A DNA stretch of 64,000 nt from Aplysia californica (taxonomy: Eukaryota > Mollusca > Gastropoda > Aplysiida > Aplysiidae): assembly GCF_000002075.1 (NCBI RefSeq), contig NW_004797387.1:93557-157556 (forward strand), in the 5' to 3' direction. Positions 1-11,978 of the stretch are shown in pieces. The notes beneath the pieces were generated by a model, which saw nothing but the letters and a program-made list of their open reading frames with translations, was not told where the DNA came from and ran no database searches. Made by a program: the position numbers and the translations under genes. The first letter of the stretch is position 1, and every line of letters begins with the position of its first letter.

Positions 1-38
1 AGAGAGAGAGAGAGAGGGGAGGGAGGAAAGAGAGAGAA

Positions 39-119
<81 letters not shown>
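1..119. repeat. (AG)n/(AGAT)n microsatellite
   Basis: Near-pure AG dinucleotide runs flank a short AGAT tetranucleotide run. It touches the left edge of the window, so its full length is unknown. Confidence 0.97.
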
Positions 120-120
<1 letters not shown>

Positions 121-611
121 ATAAATATTGGAGTGGTCGATTGTTTTCGTTTTTTAGCAACAGCCTGCTTTTTAAGAGATGATTCTTGCGCCTACTTTGC
201 TTCTGGTCTGCCAGCCCAAATCTTGATTAAAAAAAACAAACATAGCAGTTTCTCCCCGTCATCTACTGTCGTATTACTACAATGAATTCGAAGAATACTA
301 ATTTTGGGAAATTTCAAATTTTAAATGTATTTTAAAAAGCAAGAAAGATATATAATCTAGATCTAGATTAGTTACAAGAATGAAACTGTTTTCTATCTCC
401 TGTAAAATGTAGCTTTTTGAGCTTATAGTACATTTCAAAAAGTGTTTGTTCGTAGCCTATACCCTGACACTAGTGACACAGGGTGAGAAAGGCAATGATG
501 ATGCTTTTCAACAATTTTGCCGACGACATTTGAACTGTGGAAAGTAGTTCAGCACAGGGCCGGCCGACCAACAATACACAAGAGAGAGGATATTTCATGC
601 AGGGTATACTC
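120..611. other. Non-coding, no recognisable element
   Basis: AT-rich DNA containing a CTAGATCTAGATTAG-type palindromic stretch near 356-372. I see no exon, repeat array or RNA gene here. Confidence 0.5.
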
Positions 612-663
612 TGACCCTAACCTTAAGTATAACCCTAACCCTAGCCCAAGCCCTAACCCTGAC
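612..663 (+). repeat. Degenerate telomere-like (CCCTAA)n tract
   Basis: About eight imperfect units of the CCCTAA type (variants ACCCTA, GCCCAA, CCTTAAG) in direct orientation. It is short and decayed, compatible with an interstitial telomeric tract or a simple repeat that drifted to that motif. Confidence 0.6.
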
Positions 664-750
664 TCTTGTATGGTTTGCTCAGTTGACCTTGTCACGGTAA
701 GTACCGGCCCTCTGTGGAACTCTTCCCAAACTTTGCCTTTTTTCCTCCAG

Positions 751-888
751 ATGCTGAATTCCGGTGGTGTGTGGGTCAAGGATATGCCCAAGTTATACCG
801 AGACACCTATGGAGAGGCACTCAACTTTGACTTTACCGTCGACTTAGCCCGCCAGTGGTCTGACTTTTTCTCTGTAGAGCAACTGTAT
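751..888 (+). CDS. Internal coding exon, LOTUS/OST-HTH-like
   Basis: The exon follows a pyrimidine-rich acceptor ending TTTCCTCCAG and runs to a donor GTATAA at 889, or GTATGT at 885. It encodes about 46 residues beginning MLNSGGVWVKDMPKLY and ending DFFSVEQLY. The pattern of a Gly-Gly-Val-Trp followed by an amphipathic helix with MPKLYRDTYG, then a hydrophobic stretch before DFFSVEQL, resembles the LOTUS (OST-HTH) domain of Tudor-domain proteins 5/7, MARF1 and Oskar, which bind RNA or Vasa-type helicases in germ granules. That assignment is by eye. The frame is also open upstream to 517, but that part includes the telomere-like tract and looks non-coding. Neither donor leaves the one-base phase needed by the zinc-finger exon at 2344, so the two are not directly spliced together and may belong to different genes. 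Confidence 0.5.
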
Positions 889-920
889 GTATAAACTTTT
901 GAAACCCTCTCCCCAATCCA

Positions 921-926
<6 letters not shown>

Positions 927-965
<39 letters not shown>
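927..965. repeat. (CT)n microsatellite
   Basis: A run of CT dinucleotides interrupted only at its edges. Confidence 0.95.
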
Positions 966-969
<4 letters not shown>

Positions 970-1336
970 ACATTTTTTACCCTGAGAATTTGTATGTAGG
1001 GGTTTTGTTTGCTGTACCCAGGTGTTGAGTGCTGACCCTGCACTTTGACTTGTCTGTTGATGCCTTTGTTTCTCCCCTCCTCCCACTTTCGGTACACTTC
1101 TGTGTTTGATGTTTCTTGCCCTGTTTCATGTCTGAGCCCTAATGGTGGAGTGAGAAAAAATGTTGTCTTCTCGTGGCTTTTACATAGAATCAAACACTAT
1201 GCATGATCAAAAGTCAAGTAGTCGCTCCACTACAACAACGCTGATGCAACAAAAAGAGGTTGGAAGGTTACTGGCAAATGTACAGGTCATATAATGACAT
1301 TTTGTTAAGGGATTTTTTTGTCAGTAACTTAATCAT

Positions 1337-1379
1337 GTGTGCGTGTGTGTGTGTGTGTGTGGTGTGTGTGTGTGTGTGT
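1337..1379. repeat. (GT)n microsatellite
   Basis: GT dinucleotides with one GG and one GC interruption. Confidence 0.95.
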
Positions 1380-2343
1380 TATGTTTGTTTTGTCATTTGT
1401 AAGGAAATGTATTGTGTTAGGTTGGTGGTTTTCTTACTAGGCTTTCCTTTTTCTGTTCTTTGTTGTGTTTTTTCCCACTTGCATGGTCTGTGGTGTTAAA
1501 ATGTGGTGGAGCAAAGAGCATGATCTTTTCATCTGATAGTTTACCAACTGTCCTAAATTTCCTTTGTTTGTCTCCGATTCAGCAATCAATAAAAAAAATA
1601 TATAAAAAAGAGGGAATCACATTACAACAAAACCAGTCTCTCTTGATGTAATTTGGGTCATTGTGAAATTGTTAGGTAATCTGATCTCATAAGATTGGAG
1701 ATGCCTGACTGTGTTTTGATAAAGTTGGTAAACCACTCTTGTCACTACTGTTGTTATCATTGTCTCCGTCAATTTCTATGATTTTGCCTTTTTTGGGTAG
1801 TTCTTCGCAAGATGACTTAACTTTTTTGTGTTTTTTTAAAGTTTTGCACAGGAGCAGAGATGCACCCTATTGATTTGTTTATTTAAAGTTTTCCCACATG
1901 GTCCTGCCTCTTTCTTCCCCTACATGACTGCATAATTTATTTTGGGTTTTTTTTTAATCACACATAAAAACATGATATATTACTGACTTATATTCTGACT
2001 GTTCCACCTTCCTTGTGTTCACATTTCATTTTTGACCAATACTGGTCCAGACTCCAAATGTTGATGATTCCTGATTCTTTGCCTAAAGGGAAATGAGAAA
2101 AGTGAAGAAAAAAAAAGGAGAGAAAAGAACTTGTGGCCCAAAATTTCTTGGTGGATTGAGATGATTGTGTTGTGGTGGATGTCTGTAATCCTTTTCCTAT
2201 GTATGGTTGTCGAAAAGAGTGGTGTAGAAATCTTTGAGAACTCAATGGTGTTTATGGTACAAGATTGCTGTGAATACTGTGATGGACTCCATCTATCATG
2301 TGTAATCATGTGTTTTTTGTTTGTTTCCACCCCCCCCCCCCAG

Positions 2344-3465
2344 ACATCCGGCCGTACAAATGCAAGTACTGTGACTACTACGCCCGTACCAACAGCCAGC
2401 TCAAGGTTCACAAACTGAGGCATGAAGGTGAGTCGGTGGTGTCATGACTTGGGCAGGGAGTCACAGAATAGGATGCCTGGAGTCGTTTGTTTGATTACAT
2501 ATCGTTTCCTCGGAATTATAAAGTTCTATCTGCTCAGTACCTAGTTGTACTTAGTGGCTGTTATCATGTCTATGTGTTTCTTTTTTACTCAGTTTGTTGT
2601 GTGAGTTGTGTCTGTGTGTTTGTTGAGTTGATATGATCTTTCTTAAATTCTCTTCCCTCTGTAGTTTCTATCTTTTTATTTTGCCTTTTCTTTACTCTTA
2701 ATGAGAGACTTCTTTCCCCCCAAACTAAAGTGTTCCGAAGATTTTTGTCTATTTGTTAGTACATTAGGATGTCATATGTACAGTGTTGGTGTTCCTTGAA
2801 TGTCTATGTGTGGATGTCTTCACCTCTGTTGTCTCTGTCTGTCTACCTGTGGTACTTTTTTCCCTGCGCTAAATGACTGTAACAGTGTCGACCTGCTTCT
2901 CTTTTCTCAAACATTGATGGTCTATTGTCTGTCTGGAAAATACTTCATAGAAATAATAATATACTTTTTGTTCAATTTCCCCCCTGGATCGATAACAGCA
3001 ACAATAACAAAATTTTCCCCAGGTGTCCGCGAGTTCTGCTGCCGTATCTGTAATTACAAAGGCGTGACACAGTCGGATCTGAACCGGCACATGAAGTCCC
3101 AGGTGCACGTGCTGCGCTCCCAGAACGTGTGCGAGCGCTGTGGGGAGGGGTTCGTGACCCCACGCAACCTGGAGGAGCACCAAGCTAGTCTGTGCTGCGG
3201 CAGTCCCGACAAGAACTTCCTGCACGACTCAAAAGCCAACGACGAGGATCTGGACGAGGATCATCATCACCATCTGCATCTTCATCATCATCATCATATG
3301 CTGGATGCGGAGGAACTGGAGGAGGAGGATGATGAGCAGCAGCAGCGCCGTGTGACGGCCATGGGAGAGGAGGGGAGTGCTCTAGGGCTGATCAGTGCCT
3401 CAGACGTGAAGAGAAGCGCCAGTAATGGAGCAGCAGGGGAGGTCGGTGAACCCATGGCTGTCTGA
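2344..3465 (+). CDS. C2H2 zinc-finger protein, last two coding exons
   Basis: Two exons, 2344-2427 (84 nt) and 3023-3465, join in phase: the first ends GAAG before donor GTGAGT, the second follows acceptor CCCCAG. The joined segment carries three zinc fingers. Finger 1 (CKYC with HKLRH) uses C-x2-C-x12-H-x3-H; finger 2 (CRIC with HMKSQVH) uses C-x2-C-x12-H-x5-H; finger 3 (CERC with HQASLC) is a C2HC variant in which Cys replaces the last His. After the fingers come an almost pure His run (about 10 His), an acidic patch (EELEEEDDE), a Gln run and a low-complexity tail ending in EPMAV and a stop at 3463-3465. Tandem C2H2 fingers normally bind DNA in the nucleus; here only the 3' end of a longer multi-finger protein is present. 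I cannot name the orthologue. The acceptor of the first exon lies directly after a run of more than ten C. Confidence 0.85.
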
Positions 3466-4033
3466 TTCGCTTCTTTTGTTTTCTGCCGGTTCCATGTGAT
3501 CCGGAACTCTGGTTCAGTATGTTCCAGTTCAGTGTGTTCAGTTTGGTTTAATCCGGTTCAGTGGGATTCTGCTTTTTATGATCCAACTTGGTGTGATTCG
3601 GTGTGATCTGGTTTGGCGTTATCGAATATGATGTTCAAATGAGGATGGTACAATATCTCTCTGTTGTCTTGCATGCTGATACAGTTGAGACTAGGATGTT
3701 ATTCCTTTTTTTTTAAAGCAGCAGAAACATTGAGGATGATCACACACGCATTCGTGGATATAATATGACAGGACACGCGAAGTTAATTTTTTTCCTAATG
3801 TTGGAAGCCGCAAAGAGTGGCTGTTGTATATGATGTGGATATGATAGACATGAAGATGTTGTTCTTTGCAGCTGGAGAAACGTGATTCCTTTTGGAGAAA
3901 ATGAGAAATATTAAGATATTGATCTGATAAGATGAAATGCTGAGATATTCTGCGGATTTGACGAAGAAATGCTGGGTGTGGTGGTAACACATCAGGTAGA
4001 TATGTCAGAACATCATTCCTTGTGACCGTAGGA

Positions 4034-4142
4034 ACAGCCGAAATTGTCCCAGACAGCCATCCAGTGTCGAGGAATAAAGTACTTATAATGTCAAACATGT
4101 GGTCATTGTCTCGGACAGGTGTCCGTCAGAGCAGGTTTGATC
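4034..4142. mobile_element. Short inverted-repeat (MITE-like) element, copy 1
   Basis: The left arm (around AATTGTCCCAGACAGCC) and right arm (around ATTGTCTCGGACAGGTGTCC, then GAGCAGGTTTGA) belong to a family seen also at 7941-8275 and 14845-15030. The arms resemble each other's reverse complement in part. It is too short to encode a transposase, so a non-autonomous DNA element is likely; the family name is unknown to me. Confidence 0.5.
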
Positions 4143-5837
4143 GTACGTCAATGGTTGTATAGCTAGGTGGAGAGGAGCTCTTTCTGAGAGATGACAGTTG
4201 TGATCACTGCATGTTTGGACATGGTGGCAGGCACTTAGGACTATTAGGCACTTAGGACTATTGTCCTTGTAGCCCACCTTCTATAGATGGGGCGTACGTA
4301 TGTGTGAGGTGCCGATTTTCTCGGTTAATCTGGATTTATGAAATTGTCCTGATTTTTCCTGATTTCAGACTGATCGCTGCAAAGTCTTGGTACAGGATGT
4401 TTTAGTGGAATGTCAGACAATGTGATCCGTAAATCTGGAGTCCCGATGCGTGAGTTTCCATGACGTCTGAACAGTTCAGGACTTTTTTTTTTACAGCCTG
4501 TTGGCATCTCTGTTATGTGGAGAAGAACACTCCTTTAGGTCCAACCATTGTGGCTGGACGAACGACAAAACAAAAGTTTTGTTGGGCAGCAAGATGGAGA
4601 AGACATAATAACACAAAACACAAAAGTGTTCAAGACTGTGGTAATAAGTGGTGGAATTGGCAAGTTTATGGCGGGACAAGGCGGGATGTGAGGTGGCCTT
4701 GACCCTGAGCTAGATGTCAGTGCCACGGCTGTGTGGTGACATCATGTGGAGTGTAGATTTCACACGGACAACGGGTGACCTTGACACTTTGTCTCGGTTA
4801 GCATCTTGTATGCTTTGCACTGGCTCAAAAAAAGATGTATATCGTATAATATATTGTATTATATTTTGTTCCATTCCTGATGACTGAAGTGATTTTTTTT
4901 TCCCCGTGGACCAAGCCTTGCTCACACAAATGTAGTGGGACAGAGTCCTGGGTTTTGTGTTCATCGTTCACTACTCACACTCACAGGAAGTGAGGTGCTT
5001 TCAGGAAATTTTCTTTACTTTTTGCAGAACCTGCACAGAATATTTTCTTCATATTGTACAATGTGTCTGTTTGATTTGATTTATTTCTGTACGTGTCATA
5101 TTTTTTTCTTTTACTTTTGACGGATTAAATGTATGTGTCACAACACGAGGGAATCAGGCACTCGTCAATTTTACGTCATATGAAATTATTGGTTTTATCT
5201 GAAAGGCTGCACATTTGCCTTTCTTTTTTTTAAATGAAAAAACCCATCTATTGTCAATAAAAGTCAAGATAGGTACAATTGAAGCTGGGGGATTTCCTAG
5301 TATCACAGGTAAAATTGTCGAGAAAATTGCCTCCAAAGTTTGGTGACTTGCAAAGCTATAGTGTCCTTGGAAAGTGCCAATATTTTTGGTACCTTTGGTC
5401 AATGTTGTTGGGGTTTTTTCCAGTAAAACGCATGCAGGAATGTGTTTTTAAATAGGCATAAAAGGAGTCGAGCTCAAAACAAAACATTCGAAAAAGGTCG
5501 CCCAACAGACGGAAAAAGATGTCGATTTCTTCGATTTCAATTAATTTTGACGAGTACCTGATTTCATCAAGGTGCCTCACGCAGACATACTGTATTACAA
5601 CATTTTGTCTTTATGTGTATGTGGATGTCTTCAGGGGACCATATAATCAACTTCTGCTTTTTCTACTTAATTGTATCCTCTTATGCGTTCCTGCGGCCAT
5701 TTGGTCCGATTTGTGTTTGTTTGTTGTCAGTGGAGGGTTTTTTTCACCACTGTTTCTCTCTTCTTCACATTCCTCATGATTAGGCCATTATATTGCAGAT
5801 AGTGTTGGATAAAATGTATTTCTCTTGTACAAATTGT

Positions 5838-5896
5838 ATGTGTGTGCGTACGTGTGTATGTGTGTGTGCGTACGTGTGTGTGTGTGTGCGTGTGTT
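5838..5896. repeat. (GT)n microsatellite with CGTA interruptions
   Basis: Alternating GT with two GCGTACGT interruptions, a purine-pyrimidine alternating tract. Confidence 0.9.
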
Positions 5897-6986
5897 TATA
5901 AGGCATTCCACATCAGTCAAAGGTTTCTGTGGATCAACAAGATTACTGGTCCATGAAAGTGTTTTGTTTGGGGGGGGGAGTTGTATACACATGTATGCAT
6001 GCTCTTCGTGTATTTTTTGTGCTTGTGAGTGTTAGTGATTTTTTAAAAATTGTGTGTGTATGTATGTGTATGGTCTGATTACACAACAGAGCAGAACATA
6101 AATCTCTGTGATGGAGGAGTGCCCATGTACAGTTTAGCACAGACATAATGAAATCTGGTGGACACGGAAATCTTCGCTCTATGTTCAGATCTATGCGTGC
6201 TTGGCTGTTATGTGTATTAAAACTCTGCATTGTACAGACTCTCAGATGGAAAATAGAACAGTCAGACGGATGGACGGAACAGACATGTGGCTTAGATATT
6301 TAGTGTTTAATCATATACACATGTAATGGCAGTCTGTGTTGGAGAGTGTTCTGTATTGTAATGAAATTGTATGTTTTATTCATTTATCTAGATTTTTGTG
6401 AAGCCAACTGTTACTCATAAACTCCCTCTTCATCTCATCAGACACTTGAGATTGAAATTAACACAAAGCTCTTTCTTCTTAACCATGCCTGTAGTGTAGA
6501 CAATTTTTTTTTTTTACTTTGGTGTAGTATTAACAAGAAAGAAACACATGAGATTTATCTGAATCTGATGGCCAAGTCGTAGTCTTAACTAGATGAGCAG
6601 AAAAATTAATTATTCAAATTGTCGTGTTCAACACCTTTCAACAACATTTTCAGACATTTTGAAACCAGATCATGTTGGTGTGAATGGTTTGTGAAGGGAG
6701 GTACCGGTAACTTTTTAGCAACAATACACTTATTATTGTTGACAAAGCTGTTCTTTGAGACGGTGCATGTTGGGGTAATTGAGCCAGCAAGGAGTGATAC
6801 AGCGCAATCATTGTCCACATTTGTGTTTGTACAATATATTGTATTGGTAATAGAAAAAATTATTTTATATGCTTACTTCTGCTGTGGTATTCCTAGGTTG
6901 TGAACACCAAAATCAAATTTTCTTCTATTATCTATCTATAGATGTGTACATATACTTTCATGTGTATGATATTATTTAAAATTTGT

Positions 6987-7206
6987 TCAACCTGCTGTTG
7001 TGTTATAAAGCAAAATGAAAATGAAATAGATGAATTATATTCAGATTGCCTGTAAACCTACTCTTGTATTATGAAGCAAAATGAAATGGTCAAATATTGG
7101 ACATACCGTCACATACTGTATTCAGATTAACTATATATAACCTACTGTTGTGTTACAAAACAAAATGAAATGGTTGAATATTGGATGTATTCAGATGGCC
7201 TGTATA
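6987..7206 (+). repeat. Three copies of a 70-85 bp repeat
   Basis: Each copy reads CCTACTGTTGTGTTA, then AAGCAAAATGAAATGG, then a TATTCAGATTGCCTGTA word. Copies begin near 6987, 7058 and 7140. Two more copies lie at 8062-8210. Confidence 0.75.
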
Positions 7207-7940
7207 ATTTTAGCTCTTCGGATAAGGATGCTGTCCCCAATATATAAAAGTACAACATTAACGGATCTCCATTTCCATAGAGGTGAAGTGTTTACCAGGG
7301 TGGGCATCAGTGGAGTAGATAAATATCTTTATGAAATGCTAAAGTTCCTTGATAAAAGGGATTTGCAATCATGTGAATGAAATATATATGAAGTTTCAAC
7401 CCTTTAATTTTAATACTAGGACTGAAAGAAGCAGGGTCTCCCTCTCCCTTTCTGTCAGATTTGTGATTGGTCTTTCCACCAGCAACTCAGAATCAAAGCT
7501 ATTCTTTATATTATATAGGGCCTCTATCATGTATTTTAAAAATTCAAATTAAATGTTATTCCTTCATTTATCTGTACAAAGTTCACTGTGGATGGGTTTT
7601 CAGTTCCACTCTGTGATGATTGCTTTTGATTTTGAGAAAGAAATTTGGAATCCCAGGTGTTAAAAGAAAGCCACTAGTTGGTCCTACTTCTTATTCTTTT
7701 CTCTTCTCCCCCCCCCCCCCCCCCCTTGTTTCTGTCTGTCTATATTGCATTCCCCCCTACAGTAAATGGCCGTCATCTTGTTACTGTGATTCTCTTTACT
7801 CAAATTCTTTCAAATGAAGGGTCCAGTCAGATCACTGCAACAGGAACAATTTATAACAAGACTGAAGTTCAAGAGGGGAGAGGCCTATCCTCAACAGAGA
7901 TTGAACGTAGAACTTGGGAACGGGTCTGAATATCATGTAA
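7207..7940. other. Non-coding, with a long C tract
   Basis: No coding signal. A run of about 17 C at 7710-7726 lies next to a polypyrimidine stretch. Confidence 0.5.
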
Positions 7941-8275
7941 TACAGTCAAAATTGTCCAAGACAGCCACCCGTTGTTGAGGAGAAGAGGAGTAGTTGTCTG
8001 AGTCAGGTGGACATTGTGGACAGGGAAATACAAAGAAAAAGTTATGGGGGGGGATGGAGGAGAGTATTACAACAAAGCAAAATGAATTAGATTAATTATA
8101 TTCAGATTGCCTGAAATAACCTACTGCTCAGTTACAGAGCAAAATGAAATGGGTGAATATTGGACATAGCGTCACATACTGTATTCAATTGCCTGTCTAG
8201 AGTGGGAAATGGGCGTGGGTACAGTGGGATTGTCTTGGGACAGGCGGCTGTTGGAGCGGTCTTGTTCTGGTTCTG
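7941..8275. mobile_element. Inverted-repeat element, copy 2, split by an insertion
   Basis: The left half (7941-8015, TACAGTCAAAATTGTCCAAG onward) matches the reverse complement of the right end of the copy at 14845-15030. The right half (8228-8275) matches the right arm of the copy at 4034. Between them lie about 210 bases that include two copies of the 70-85 bp repeat, so the element was probably split by a later insertion or local duplication. Confidence 0.45.
8062..8210 (+). repeat. Two more copies of the 70-85 bp repeat
   Basis: They carry the same AAGCAAAATGAA and TATTCAGATTGCCTG words as 6987-7206, and sit inside the split inverted-repeat element. Confidence 0.7.
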
Positions 8276-8485
8276 GTGTTTGTACAATTTGTTGAGTTTT
8301 TTGGTTTGACAGCGCAGCCTGTGATGGTAGATGTGCTACTTAACAACCCAGTGTTGACCTGGTTACAGACCGGACTAGCCTTGGACTTTTTGTGTCTTTT
8401 TCTCCACTCATCCTTCTAGTTAGTGTTTGGCAGTCTGAGTACCTTGTTACTTGACTCTCTGGGACAAAGTTCTGAGGAGAAAGTT

Positions 8486-8893
8486 ATTATTGTGGACAAA
8501 GTTCTTGAAGAGACAGTACAGTTACTGTGGACAAAGTTCTTGAAGAGACAGTACAGTTACTGTGGACAAAGTTCTTGAAGAGACAGTACAGTTACTGTGG
8601 ACAAAGTTCTTGAAGAGACAGTACAGTTATTGAAGAGACAGTACAGTTACTGTGGACAAAATTCTTGAAGAGACAGTGCAGTTACTGTGGACAAAGTTAT
8701 TGAAGAGACAGTACAGTTATTGTGGACTAAGTTATTGAAGAGACAGTACAGTTACTGTGGACAGAGTTCTTGAAGAGACAGTACAGTTACTGTGGACAAA
8801 GTTATTGAAGAGACAGTACAGTTATTGAAGAGACAGTACAGTTACTGTGGACAAAATTCTTGAAGAGACAGTACAGTTACTGTGGACAAAGTA
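8486..8893 (+). repeat. 35-bp minisatellite, about 12 copies
   Basis: The unit can be read as TGTGGACAAAGTTCTTG plus AAGAGACAGTACAGTTAC. Twelve AAGAGACAGT words occur at 35-bp steps, except two 20-bp steps where a unit is shortened. Divergence between copies is a few percent, so the array is recent. Confidence 0.95.
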
Positions 8894-9652
8894 ACGGCTG
8901 CAATGAGGAATGTTGTTTGTTACAGTTTGTGTTGACTGTATGTGTATCAAATCGGATAAATTACAAAAGAGTTTACTATTGTGTGTGTATGTAATAGTAA
9001 TAATAATAAAGTAGATAATTCTTTTATATATAGCCTACTTCTGTCTGCACACAATTCTAGGTAGGTTAGTGAGCATTCATTGAAAGAGATTTGCCCAATT
9101 CTACAGTTTGCAAAATAAAGTAGCGCATAAATAAAAATTGAATTGATGTTCCATTGACAATTTAGAAACAACTCATACACTCCATAATTTTTCCCCTATC
9201 CCTAAAAATACAGTTTTTGTTTTTCAAGTGCTGATGTGATCTACGTCAATAGACATAGATGATTTGACTTTTCTTTTGTTACATATAAAAGAATCTCGGG
9301 TTTTATTTTCATTAAGTTGGAGCTTAAAATCAATCATCCAGTTCTTGTGTGTATCATGTGTGTGTATGTGTGTGTGAGAACCGACTGACGAGTGACCTTC
9401 GTCCTTTGAGAACAAGGCAAAGCTGTCTTCTAAACTCCTCCTTTTTTTTAAAAAAGTAGTTTTAAAGTCCTCCCTCACTAAGAGTTACCTCTCACCTTGT
9501 TTTTTTTTTTTTGGGGGGGGGGGGGTTTGCTTGTTGAAGCGTAGGATTGTTTACTCTTGTTAGTGTTTACTGAGGTTGTCCTCCCTCATTATCTATCACC
9601 TGTTGAAATATATGGGTTTGTCTCCACCTTGTTCTTACTTGTTTAGCCTAAT
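8894..9652. other. Non-coding, nothing recognisable
   Basis: T-rich sequence with a T12-G12 transition at about 9503-9526. No exon or element is visible. Confidence 0.5.
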
Positions 9653-9839
9653 ACTCAGTGCCCACTGGCACGATCAGTCTGGTTCTGTTAGGTTTGGTCG
9701 ACAGGGCTAGGTAGATTGAGGGCGAAAAGCGACCATTGTGGCACAAACCAAATGAAGCTGACTCTGACCTTCAAAAACAAGGCTGGGAGTTGGGCGATCG
9801 GTTTGTGTCTGAGAAGGGATCCCCCAATGGGCACTGGGT
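9653..9839. mobile_element. 187-bp element with terminal inverted repeats
   Basis: The left end ACTCAGTGCCCACTGG pairs with the right end CCAATGGGCACTGGGT (14 of 16 positions as reverse complement). The interior is somewhat GC-richer than the flanks and carries GGGCGAAAAGCGACC. No target duplication is obvious. A MITE is the best guess. Confidence 0.5.
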
Positions 9840-11842
9840 GTCAGGTGTGGAATGTTCTTGAAACTTCTTGTGTAGCAACGAGTTCATCAAGCTGAGGTTT
9901 CTTGTGATAATCAACAGTCCAAGCATCTCTCTCCCCCCATGTAAAAATAGGGCTGAGGCCTACAATTTATCTTAGAGTTGATCTAATGTTGAAAGAGATT
10001 CTATTACTATTATAATATTATTATATTCTGATATTTTCTATCTCTTTATAGTTCGCCCTGAACATACCCACTGCTGCTGCTGCTAATGATGATCATGTTG
10101 ATGATGTTTGTTTATTCTCAATTTCCCATCAGGAAATTCTCCTGTGTTTCGTGCGTATAGAGGGAGCATTATTGGTTCATTTGTCTAAGATCTAATCAAC
10201 ATTTACTAAATAATGACACCCCGGTTCTAACAGTATTTCCATGTGTGTATAAATATAAGCACAGATTGTATATTTGGACAAATTTCTGAGTTCATTGAGC
10301 TTTGTCTTGATGTGATATTTGCTTCAGCTGTGGTGATGAGAATGCAGAGAAGTTATGGTGGTTAATGCTTAAGTTGTATGTGTAGAGGTGTATGTTAGTT
10401 GAGTTGTACGTGTAGAAGTGTCTTATAGTGTTGTGTAGAAGTATAGAGAGGAGTGTTCAAACTTTTCCTATGAACAATTTCTTTTTTCTCCTTGGTGTAG
10501 ATCCAGCTTCAGCCATAATGATTTGTTACCATTCTCTCTCTTTAATATATTGTTTGTGCTGATTGTTTTCACTTCTCCTACTGAAACTTTTAGTCTGAAA
10601 ATTTGCGTCTATTTATGTATACCGTATCATGTAGAGATAGTTGGTGATAGTAAGGAAAAAAAACCTGCTTCCTGGCAACAGGCTCTTTGAAGGGGAGGAA
10701 GAAAATCAAAACAAAACCGAAATAATACCATATCTAGCATAGAGAGAAATCCTCTAGCTTGCCTTTCTAAGTGTCACCTGTCTCTATGTCGTCTCTGTTT
10801 GTCAAAAAATGTAATGTAACTCCGGGCACTGCTGGTGCAATAGTCTAACAAAAGCTCTATCAAAGTTTTCTTCTCACAATGGCGACAAATCAAAATGGCT
10901 TCATCAACTTTTTTTTTGTATCTTTTTAAGAAGTTGATACTTACCAACAGTATTGTTCATATTGACCACCATCTGTCCTGTCCAGAGACTGAAAGAGGAC
11001 TCTTATATGTAGTGAAGTCCACTCAAACCGAACATGATTAATCTGAAAAGAGCGGTATACCAAAAGAAAATAAGATCCCAAATTTTTGGGGGATAATTTG
11101 CAGAGCTCCCATTTCTAACCCAAAAAGAATTTCGAGGGTTATGTCAACTAATTCTTCACAAGTACCGGCAGCCTTCAAGTAACACAAATTTTTGAGTCTT
11201 ACACGCTTCAAGATAGTAAAATAGGAGAAAGAGAAACAAGAGCACTTGTGTGTTGATTGAAAACGAGAGAGAGGCATCACCAGTATATTGCTTGCCTACA
11301 TTAATTATGATGAACCACATTCACATCTGTGGACCTGCACACTATGTACAGGCCTTGTGAAGCAAGGAAGTACGTCTGTCGTGTGACTTTCTGTTAGCCA
11401 TGACCTATTGTCTCTGCAAAGTTGTTTAGGCCTACATACTAATACTTATAATTTCCAGAGGCCCTGCACATGAGCACAGGACGGCATGAGTGTGTTCCAT
11501 TATGTCACTGGCACTGGGCTTGCTCACATCTCGACTAGCACAGAGCACAGTTGAGTGTGCTCATCTACTCTTATGACTTTTTCTAAAGCTGACAAAGCAC
11601 GCTGACAATGTCGAGAAAGCAAAATGCGAACAGACTGCTTCTCAAATTGCTGTTGTTAAATTGGGTAGGTGAGAAAAATGTTCAGAAAGTGAAATTTGCT
11701 GCGAGCATGGCATTCCTAACTCAATGCTGTTGACAATCGGATCAATGATCACTGTTTATTAAGCAAACCTCTCTAAACCAAAGGAAGTCGGAGTCTCTCA
11801 GATTTCAGTTCAAACGGACTCCACTGTGTGCTCCAAGTTAGA
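9840..11842. other. Non-coding T/G-rich DNA
   Basis: I see no exon with paired splice sites, no array and no recognisable transposon. Scattered AATATATT-type AT-rich words only. Confidence 0.45.
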
Positions 11843-11978
11843 TTTCTCTACCATAAATTGTGATGATAATCAGGGGTTCGAGTTAAGACTTCTCTACCAT
11901 AAATTGTGATGATAATCAGGGGTTTGAGTTAGACTTCTCTAGCATAAAATTTGATGGTAATCAGGGGATATAATGCAC
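11843..11978 (+). repeat. 45-46 bp repeat, three copies
   Basis: Copies begin at about 11844, 11890 and 11935 with TTCTCTACCATAAATTGTGA and continue through GATAATCAGGGG. The third copy is the most diverged. Confidence 0.85.

Larger units (their letters stand above)
889..2343 (+). other. Intron or intergenic DNA
   Basis: T/G-rich sequence without a coding signal. It holds a CT microsatellite (about 927-965) and a GT microsatellite (about 1337-1379), and ends in a C tract plus CAG that serves as the acceptor of the next exon. Confidence 0.6.
3466..6986 (+). other. Probable 3' UTR and downstream T/G-rich DNA
   Basis: Sequence after the zinc-finger stop. The first 150 bases hold a degenerate repeat of a GTGTGATCCGGTTCAGT-like word (about 3490-3620). 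An AATAAA at 4073-4078 is a candidate cleavage signal, though it lies within an inverted-repeat element. T/G bias on the plus strand continues well beyond it, so transcription may extend further. No coding sequence is evident. Confidence 0.5.
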
